From contig JAKVJE010000007.1 of NCBI GenBank assembly GCA_022487185.1, positions 1 to 41,088 on the forward strand: a stretch of 41,088 nucleotides of DNA, in the 5' to 3' direction. Shown piece by piece: positions 35,940 through 41,088 of the stretch (position 1 is its first letter; every line of letters starts with the position of its first letter). Under the pieces are notes generated by a model that made no database searches, was not told the origin of the DNA, and was given only the letters and a program-made list of their open reading frames with translations. This DNA comes from Microbacteriaceae bacterium (GTDB taxonomy: Bacteria > Actinomycetota > Actinomycetes > Actinomycetales > Microbacteriaceae). A program made the position numbers and the translations under genes.

Positions 35940-37202
35940 TCAGAGGTCCTGCGGCAGCAGGTGGCCCATCCGATCCCGCTTGGTCTCGAGATAGTGCTGG
36001 TTCACGGCGTTGGTGCCCACGACGAGCGGCACCTGCTCGGTGACGGTGATGCCGTGCGCCTCGAGCGCCCGGGTCTTGTCGGGGTTGTTGCTGAGCAGGC
36101 GGATGCGCTCCATCCCGAGGTCGTGCAGGATGGCCGCCGCGGAACCGTATTCGCGTTCGTCGCTCTGGTGTCCGAGGGCGAGGTTGGCGTCGACGGTGTC
36201 GAGACCCCCGTCCTGCAGCTTGTAGGCCCGCAGCTTGTCGAGCAGGCCGATGCCACGGCCCTCATGCCCGCGCAGGTAGATGACGGCGCCGCCCTCACGG
36301 GCGATGCGCTCCAGGGAGGCCTGCAGCTGGGGGCCGCACTCGCAGCGCAGCGAGCCGAAAGCCTCGCCGGTGAGGCACTCGGAGTGCACGCGCACCAGGG
36401 GCACCCCCTCGACGGAGTGCTTGGAGACGAGGGCCACGTGCTCGGCGCCGGTCCGGCCGTCGTGGTATCCGCGCACGAGGAAGTCTCCGTGCGAGGTGGG
36501 GAGTTCCGCCTCCACGTCGAAGGACACCCGGTTGGCCTCCGGGTCGCTGTCGGGGGTGCCCTGCTCGGGGTGCTCGCGCCGCCACTGGGCGATCTGGGCG
36601 ACCGTGATGACGGCGAGTCCCTCGGTCTCCCCGATCTTGACCAGGTCGGGGTAGCGCACCATGGTGCCGTCGTCGTGCACCATCTCGGCGAGGCATCCCA
36701 CCGGGTACAGCCCGGCCAGGCGCATCAGATCGACCGCGGCCTCGGTGTGCCCGCCGCGCTCCAGCACCCCGCCCTCGCGGGCGCGGAGCGGCAGCACGTG
36801 CCCAGGGCGGATGACGCTCTCGAAGGTCGCCTCGGGGCTCGCCAGCACGTTGATGGTGTGGGCCCGCTCGGCGGCACTGATCCCGGTGGAGCGACGGTCG
36901 GTGGCATCCACCGAGATGGTGTAGGCAGTCTGGTTGGGATCCTGGCTGTGCATGGTCATGAAGGGCAGGCGCAGCCGGTCCGCGAGGCTGCCGGGCATGG
37001 GCGCGCACAGGTAGCCGCTGGTGTGACGCACCATCCAGGCGATCCATTCGGGGCCGGCGAGGGCCGCCGAGATGATGGCGTCCCCCTCGTTCTCGCGGTC
37101 CTCGTTGTCGGCGACGAGCACGGGTTTGCCGGCGCGCAGTGCGGCGAGGGCGGCGGGGATGTCGGTCTTCCCGGTCTGGGGTGCTGGGGTGTTCTCGGTC
37201 AT
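35940..37202 (-). CDS. ribBA: Bifunctional DHBP synthase / GTP cyclohydrolase II
   Basis: A 420-residue fusion. The N-terminal half makes 3,4-dihydroxy-2-butanone 4-phosphate (PVLVADNEDRENEGDAIISA, TGISAAERAHTI, RPGHVLPLRAREGGVLERGGHTEAAVDL). The C-terminal half opens GTP: RVHSECLTGEAFGSLRCECGPQL holds the three zinc cysteines, and YLRGHEGRGIGLLDKLRAYKLQD the catalytic loop. Both activities start the riboflavin pathway. The track start is replaced by ATG 37202 (MTENTPAP), 1 base after the ribE stop. All key residues are present in both halves. Confidence 0.96.
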   Translation of the reverse strand: MTENTPAPQTGKTDIPAALAALRAGKPVLVADNEDRENEGDAIISAALAGPEWIAWMVRHTSGYLCAPMPGSLADRLRLPFMTMHSQDPNQTAYTISVDATDRRSTGISAAERAHTINVLASPEATFESVIRPGHVLPLRAREGGVLERGGHTEAAVDLMRLAGLYPVGCLAEMVHDDGTMVRYPDLVKIGETEGLAVITVAQIAQWRREHPEQGTPDSDPEANRVSFDVEAELPTSHGDFLVRGYHDGRTGAEHVALVSKHSVEGVPLVRVHSECLTGEAFGSLRCECGPQLQASLERIAREGGAVIYLRGHEGRGIGLLDKLRAYKLQDGGLDTVDANLALGHQSDEREYGSAAAILHDLGMERIRLLSNNPDKTRALEAHGITVTEQVPLVVGTNAVNQHYLETKRDRMGHLLPQDL

Positions 37203-37203
37203 G

Positions 37204-37845
37204 TCAGTGCTCTTTCTGTTCGGCCCGCGCGGGCAGGTCGGCGCCCTGCTGGAGGAGTCGGCGCACGTGCCGGGCCAGCACGTCGCTTTCGAGGTTGACA
37301 CGGTCGCCCGGGGTCCGGGTGCCGAGCACGGTGTGGGTGAGGGTTTCGGGGATCAGCGAGACCTCGAACCAGTCGTCGCCGACGGCCGAGACGGTGAGCG
37401 AGACCCCATCGACGGCGATGGATCCCTTGAACGCGACCAGGTCCGCGATGTCGGCCGGCAGGTCGATGCGCAGGACGGTCCACTGCGCGTGGGGGGTGCT
37501 GGAGCGGATGGCGGCGGTGGCGTCGACGTGCCCCTGCACGATGTGGCCGCCGAGCCGGTCGGAGGGGCGCAGCGCCGCCTCCAGGTCGAGCGGGTCTCCG
37601 GGGGCCAGCGTCCCGAGGGTGGTGCGGGCGAGGGTCTCGCCCATCACATCGGCGCAGAATTCCCCGGCGCTAAGCAGCGCGTCAGCCGGGGGCAGCGCGG
37701 TGAGGCACACCCCGTTGACGCTCACCGAATCGCCCTGCCGGGCGTCGGCGCAGATGGCGGGTGCGGCGACCCGGATCCGGGCCGCATCCCCCACTGGGGT
37801 GAGCGAGACCAGCCGGCCCCGCTCCTGAATAATGCCGGTGAACAT
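37204..37845 (-). CDS. ribE: Riboflavin synthase (alpha subunit)
   Basis: A 213-residue enzyme that dismutates two lumazine molecules to riboflavin. Its two lumazine-binding repeats are visible: MFTGIIQERGRLVS to GDSVSVNGVCLTA and DVMGETLARTTLG, then DRLGGHIVQGHVDATA to GSIAVDGVSLTVSAVGDDWFEVSLIPETL. The start ATG 37845 overlaps the ribD stop by one base, and its stop is 1 base from ribBA. The length (about 200-215) is normal. The gene is intact. Confidence 0.96.
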   Translation of the reverse strand: MFTGIIQERGRLVSLTPVGDAARIRVAAPAICADARQGDSVSVNGVCLTALPPADALLSAGEFCADVMGETLARTTLGTLAPGDPLDLEAALRPSDRLGGHIVQGHVDATAAIRSSTPHAQWTVLRIDLPADIADLVAFKGSIAVDGVSLTVSAVGDDWFEVSLIPETLTHTVLGTRTPGDRVNLESDVLARHVRRLLQQGADLPARAEQKEH

Positions 37846-38891
37846 CAGTGCGTCTCCTGTTCGGTGGATGCGGCCCCGTCCCCGATCAGCGCCCGCACCA
37901 AGAGGTCGGTGCCGAGCCGCTCGACGGCGTCGATGGTGAGGTGCTGAGCATCGGCGAGGGTGGCAATCCCGAGGTCACCGATGGCGGGCCGGCCCTCTCC
38001 GAGGAGGAGGGGGGCGAGGTAGAGGTCGAGCTCGTCGGCGAGCCCGGCGGTGAGGAACGCGGCCGCGAGGGTGGGGCCGCCCTCGACGAGGACCCGCCGC
38101 ATGCCCTGCTGGTACAGCGTTCGGAGGACGGCCGCGGGGGCGTGGCCGGCCCTGCAGCGAAGCGGGATGGGGTGGCGGCGCACGCGTGCATCCGCGGGGA
38201 TGGGCCGGTCGCCGAGCACGATGGGTGCCGGCTGGTGGAGGGCGAGGCCCCCGTCGGGGGTGCGTGCGGTGAGGGAGGGGTCGTCGGCGAGGACGGTGCC
38301 GGTGCCGACCAGGATGGCGTCGACGCCGGCGCGCACCAGGTGGGCGTGGGCTCGGGCCTGGGGACCGGTGATCCACTGGCTGGTGCCGTCGGCCGCGGCG
38401 GCCCGGCCGTCGAGAGTGGAGGCGGTTTTGACGATGACGTAGGGGCGTTCGTGCCGGGCGGCGAGGAGCCAGGGGCGCAGCAGGCGCTCTCCGGCGTCTT
38501 GGAGCAGCCCGCCCTGCACGTGCAGCCCGGCGCGCTCAAGCTCGGCGCCGCCGCCTCCGGCCTGGGGTGTGGGGTCGGGCACACTGTAGTAGACCTCGCG
38601 GATGCCGGCTGTGATGAGTGCCTGCGTGCAGGGGCCTGTGTGCCCGTAGTGGCGGCAGGGCTCAAGAGTGACGATGGCGGTCGCGCCGTGCAGGCGTTCC
38701 GCGGGGGCGGAGCGGAGTGCTTCGATCTCGGCGTGCGGGGTACCGGTGCCGTGGTGGTAGCCGGCACCGATCTGGGTGCCATCGGGAGCGAGGATCACGC
38801 AGCCGACCTGCGGGTTGCCGCCGTAGGTGGGGCTGTGGGTGGCGAGCGTGAGGGCGCGCCGCATGGCGGCCTCGACGATGTCTGCTCGCAT
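37845..38891 (-). CDS. ribD: Bifunctional diaminohydroxyphosphoribosylaminopyrimidine deaminase / uracil reductase
   Basis: A 348-residue RibD. The N-terminal deaminase has zinc ligands in GTPHAEIEAL and VTLEPCRHYGHTGPC. The C-terminal reductase has RPYVIVKTASTLDGRAAAADGTSQWITG, DAILVGTGTVLADDPSLTAR, and VLVEGGPTLAAAFL. It carries out steps 2 and 3 of riboflavin synthesis. ATG 38891 (MRADIVEAAM) is chosen over the track GTG 38909 because GGAGGG lies 5 bases upstream and the longer form would start inside the regulatory hairpin. It is the first gene after the FMN riboswitch. Confidence 0.95.
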   Translation of the reverse strand: MRADIVEAAMRRALTLATHSPTYGGNPQVGCVILAPDGTQIGAGYHHGTGTPHAEIEALRSAPAERLHGATAIVTLEPCRHYGHTGPCTQALITAGIREVYYSVPDPTPQAGGGGAELERAGLHVQGGLLQDAGERLLRPWLLAARHERPYVIVKTASTLDGRAAAADGTSQWITGPQARAHAHLVRAGVDAILVGTGTVLADDPSLTARTPDGGLALHQPAPIVLGDRPIPADARVRRHPIPLRCRAGHAPAAVLRTLYQQGMRRVLVEGGPTLAAAFLTAGLADELDLYLAPLLLGEGRPAIGDLGIATLADAQHLTIDAVERLGTDLLVRALIGDGAASTEQETH

Positions 38892-38894
38892 GTT

Positions 38895-38935
38895 CCCTCC
38901 TCCGTGCACGGGGAGGGGGCTCGCGGGCGCGAGCC
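38895..38935 (-). promoter_or_regulatory. Expression platform: SD-sequestering and upstream hairpins
   Basis: On the minus strand GGCTCGCG-CC-CGCGAGCC (38918-38935) forms a strong hairpin after the aptamer. Then CCCTCC (38912-38917) can pair with GGAGGG (38895-38900), the ribD Shine-Dalgarno. There is no T tract, which favours control of translation initiation rather than termination. Confidence 0.6.
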
Positions 38936-38940
38936 TGATC

Positions 38941-39057
38941 GTGTTGCTTCCATCCGGACTTTGACCGTCGGTTCTGGAGTTTCACCAGATCAGCCACCCT
39001 GGTGGGTGGGTCGCGGACTGTGACCGCCGGCTCGGATTTTCACCGACCCCGTAACAC
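38941..39057 (-). ncRNA. FMN riboswitch (RFN element)
   Basis: Read on the minus strand, the conserved blocks appear in order: GGGGTCGGTGAAAATCC, CCGGCGGT, AGTCCGCGA, CTGGTGAAACTCCAG, ACCGACGGT, AGTCCGGATGGAAG. The ends GTGTTAC and GCAACAC pair as P1. This is a textbook FMN aptamer and lies just upstream of ribD, so flavin mononucleotide should repress the operon. Confidence 0.97.
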
Positions 39058-39070
39058 GAATACTTCCCTC

Positions 39071-39076
39071 AGTATA
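39071..39076 (-). promoter_or_regulatory. -10 box of the rib operon
   Basis: TATACT on the minus strand lies ~14 bases before the aptamer. The -35 (ACACCG at 17 bases) is weak. The rest of the 39077-39300 divergent gap shows no clear second promoter for the pilin gene. Confidence 0.5.
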
Positions 39077-39300
39077 GGCACGCGGTGCGGCCTCGGTGTT
39101 CTCGGTGAGCGGACGCGGTATCCGCGGCTGTTGCGGCCGCCCGCGCCAGCAGCTCCGGGGGATGCGGGGGCGCTGCCGGAGCGGTGGATGCGGTTGCGAC
39201 GGCTGCGCGCGCCTCCTGTGGAGAACCTCTCGCCCGGGCCCGGACCGGGGTTCAATATCGGCACATTCCGTGTCCGACACATCCGCTTCCGGGAGGGGCC

Positions 39301-40899
39301 ATGCCTTTGGTTTCCGTTCGTTTTCGTCGCAGCGCGGCACTCGGCGTGAGTGCCGCGTTGCTGCTGTTCCTGGGGCTCTGGGCGGTGGTTCCGCCCGAAT
39401 CCTCTGTAGCCGACGCATCCGCAGCCGAGCCCGAGGCCTCCTTTGGGTCGATTGAGCCCGACCGGCTGGGGTCGCTCACAGTGCACAAACATGAGTGGCA
39501 GCCGGGGGAGCCCGTGGTCGCTTCGATCGACGGGTCGGTGCCGATCCCCTCCGCTCCGGTTCCGGGGGTGCAGTTCACGGTCTGGCGTATGACCGATGTG
39601 TCGCTGACGGAACCGAGCGGATGGGCGTCCCTGCCGGCGACCCCTCCGGCCGAGGTATGTGCGGGGCCTGCCCCGGCCTGGGACTCCCACACCTTCGGGC
39701 CGGGGCAGCTCGCGGTGACGGATGCGCAGGGGGTGGCGGCATTCGGCGTCGGGGAGGGCGAGGGCCTTCCGGTTGGGGCCTACCTGGTGTGCGAGACGGG
39801 TGTCTCCGGTCCGTCGAATCGTGCGGTGATCGATCGGGTGGCCCCGTTCGTGGCGACGCTCCCGGCGGTCGACCCGGTGTCGGGAGGGTGGCGCTACGCG
39901 GTGCACGCCTATCCCAAGAACGCGGTTTCGACGATCACGAAGCGGGTCGCCTCCCAGGAGCAGCTGGGGCTCGGGGCGATGATCAGATTCCCGGTCACGG
40001 TGGATGTCCCGGTGCTGGGACCGGACACGAGCTTCCGCTTCTTCGCGGTGAGGGATGCGATGCCGGGCTTCTCAGAGGTTGGCGTGCAGTCGGTCCGGGT
40101 CGGGGAGCAGACGGTGGGCGAAGATCTGTACCGGGTCACGGTGGGGCAGGGCAACGCGGTGATGGTCTCGTTCACAGCACAGGGGCTGTCCTGGCTGGCC
40201 TCCGGAGACCGGCCGGGCGCCCGGTTCACGGTGGTCTTCCAGGGGAGACTGACGTCGGTCGGGTCCGGGGTCGCGATGAACCAGGCCGAGGTGCTGATCG
40301 ACACGCTTCCGGGCCAGACTCCGCCCGATCTGCCGGAGCCCGAGGGGCCGGGGGTCCCATCCAACGGCGTCGAGACCGCCTGGGGTGAGCTGGTACTGAA
40401 GAAGGTCGATGCCCAGGAGTCGTCGGCCGGGCTCTCCGGCGCCGAATTCCAGGTCTACGCGGCGGCCACTCCCTACCCCCAGGACGGGGTGTGCCGGGAT
40501 GTCCCCACGGGTGACCCGATCGAGGTGGGCGCAGGGACCCAACGTACCTCCGTATTCCGTTCGGATGCGAGCGGGCGGGTCCAGATCGCCGGACTGTTCG
40601 TGGCGGATGCCGTGGTCACCGAGGAGCGCCCAACCTCCCGGTGCTATGTGGTCAAGGAGATCCGGGCCCCGGCCGGTTTCCAGGTCCCGGCCGCCGCCTA
40701 TACCGGGGTGAAGGTGCGCCCTGGCCCGATGGCGGAGGCTGCTGTGACGATTCCGAACAGCAGACTGCTGGTGGCGGGGCTTCCTCTGACCGGGGCGACC
40801 GGACGGGTGTTGCTGCTGCTGGGCGGTGCGGGGCTGCTGCTGGTGGGAGCGGGGGCATGGATGGTGTCCCGACGCCGAGGCGTCCACCGCGACCGGTAG
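39301..40899 (+). CDS. SpaA-like sortase-anchored pilin
   Basis: A 532-residue surface protein. A signal peptide (FRRSAALGVSAALLLFLGLWAV, cleavage near residue 42) precedes the mature part. The pilin motif WRYAVHAYPK ends at K206, the lysine expected to be joined to the next subunit by a class C sortase. An E-box, YVVKEIRAPAGF, has its glutamate at 453, as in isopeptide-stabilised SpaA pilins. A CNA-B-type domain is seen around LVLKKVDAQESSAGLSGAEFQVYA. The C-terminus has LPLTG (494-498), a hydrophobic helix and an RRRG tail for cell-wall sorting. The track start is replaced by ATG 39301, preceded by GGGAGGGG. Its neighbour is the probable sortase. Confidence 0.9.
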   Translation: MPLVSVRFRRSAALGVSAALLLFLGLWAVVPPESSVADASAAEPEASFGSIEPDRLGSLTVHKHEWQPGEPVVASIDGSVPIPSAPVPGVQFTVWRMTDVSLTEPSGWASLPATPPAEVCAGPAPAWDSHTFGPGQLAVTDAQGVAAFGVGEGEGLPVGAYLVCETGVSGPSNRAVIDRVAPFVATLPAVDPVSGGWRYAVHAYPKNAVSTITKRVASQEQLGLGAMIRFPVTVDVPVLGPDTSFRFFAVRDAMPGFSEVGVQSVRVGEQTVGEDLYRVTVGQGNAVMVSFTAQGLSWLASGDRPGARFTVVFQGRLTSVGSGVAMNQAEVLIDTLPGQTPPDLPEPEGPGVPSNGVETAWGELVLKKVDAQESSAGLSGAEFQVYAAATPYPQDGVCRDVPTGDPIEVGAGTQRTSVFRSDASGRVQIAGLFVADAVVTEERPTSRCYVVKEIRAPAGFQVPAAAYTGVKVRPGPMAEAAVTIPNSRLLVAGLPLTGATGRVLLLLGGAGLLLVGAGAWMVSRRRGVHRDR

Positions 40900-40905
40900 G
40901 GAATC

Positions 40906-41088
40906 GTGGTGGCCGTGCGGGGATGTGAGCCCGGACACTCCGTTCCCGGGCTGCGCGTGGCCGCGGTGTGGACCGTCTGGGTCGGCATCCTGGTTCTCCT
41001 CCTCCCCTCTGCCGCTGACTGGTGGTGGCAGCGGGGGCAGCGAACCTCGGGGCCGGCCGCCGGGGCAGCTCCCTCCCAGGGCGTGGGA
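40906..41088 (+). CDS. N-terminus of a probable class C (pilus-assembly) sortase, cut by window end
   Basis: The frame is open from GTG 40906 (or GTG 40909) to the window edge, 61 codons, 6 bases after the pilin stop. It encodes a short N-terminus, one membrane helix (VAAVWTVWVGILVLLLPSAADWWW) and a soluble start (QRGQRTSGPAAGAAP). The sequence LLLPSAADWW-x-Q resembles the LLYPSVA-x-WFNQ helix of class C sortases. The TLxTC active site lies beyond the window, so the call rests on this helix and on its place after a SpaA-like pilin. It would link pilin subunits through K206 and LPLTG. Confidence 0.6.
   Translation, partial: MVAVRGCEPGHSVPGLRVAAVWTVWVGILVLLLPSAADWWWQRGQRTSGPAAGAAPSQGVG

Noticed and set aside
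35757-37298. 513-residue plus-strand ORF
   Set aside because: It is antisense to ribBA and ribH, whose motifs are complete. The translation is Gly/Val/His-rich shadow sequence without a domain.

Overview
The window is high-GC DNA with G/C-ending codons, GTG starts, many 1-4 base ATGA/GTGA/TGATG gene overlaps and TAGGCT/TACGGT-type -10 boxes. Together with the SPFH/ribbon-helix-helix gene pair, OhrR/Ohr, a C-type sortase pilus locus and an attenuated leu operon, this suggests an actinobacterium, probably of the Micrococcales. I cannot name the genus. No tRNA, rRNA, CRISPR array or intact insertion sequence was recognised.

Region 1 (1-6295) is an accessory/defence island. It holds the 3' end of a restriction-modification methylase that switches from AT-rich to GC-rich DNA inside the gene, a GIY-YIG/helicase restriction protein, a frameshifted DUF4062-like gene, a HEPN/Abi-like gene, a HigBA toxin-antitoxin pair, and a deletion scar that joins a grpB remnant to an F420-dependent NADP reductase remnant.

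Region 2 (6296-9573, minus strand) is a tightly overlapped five-gene redox operon: a small Ser-rich membrane-anchored protein, an ApbE flavin transferase, a ferric-reductase-like haem membrane protein, a NuoF-like protein and a 3Fe-4S ferredoxin. It looks like a flavin-dependent route for electrons from NAD(P)H or ferredoxin across the membrane. Region 3 (9735-18418) holds single genes and pairs: an AcoR-like regulator with its probable alcohol dehydrogenase target and a perfect 11-bp palindrome between them, a DsrE protein, the SPFH/RHH pair, a YhgE/ABC-2-like membrane protein, a MetE-like barrel protein behind a palindromic operator, ohrR-ohr, and a methyltransferase-like protein.

Region 4 (18419-24672) is the glycine cleavage operon gcvT-gcvH-gcvP with a structured leader, then an MFS transporter and a strong bidirectional terminator. 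Region 5 (24694-30092, minus strand) has an acyltransferase-3/acyl-CoA ligase pair, a secreted alpha/beta hydrolase and an MHS-type transporter. Region 6 (30319-34991) is a leucine operon leuB-leuC-leuD plus a translationally coupled MFS transporter. It sits behind a transcription attenuator whose leader peptide carries two tandem rare CTA leucine codons.

Region 7 (39057 down to 35005, minus strand) is the riboflavin operon ribD-ribE-ribBA-ribH plus a small membrane protein, controlled by an FMN riboswitch with a likely Shine-Dalgarno-sequestering hairpin. Region 8 (39301-41088) begins a sortase-assembled pilus locus: a SpaA-like pilin and the N-terminus of what is probably a class C sortase, cut by the window end.

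The most unusual items are the ApbE redox operon with its minimal SGAT-bearing partner, the leu attenuator that also governs a transporter, and the palindromes beside the AcoR-like, SPFH and MetE-like genes.
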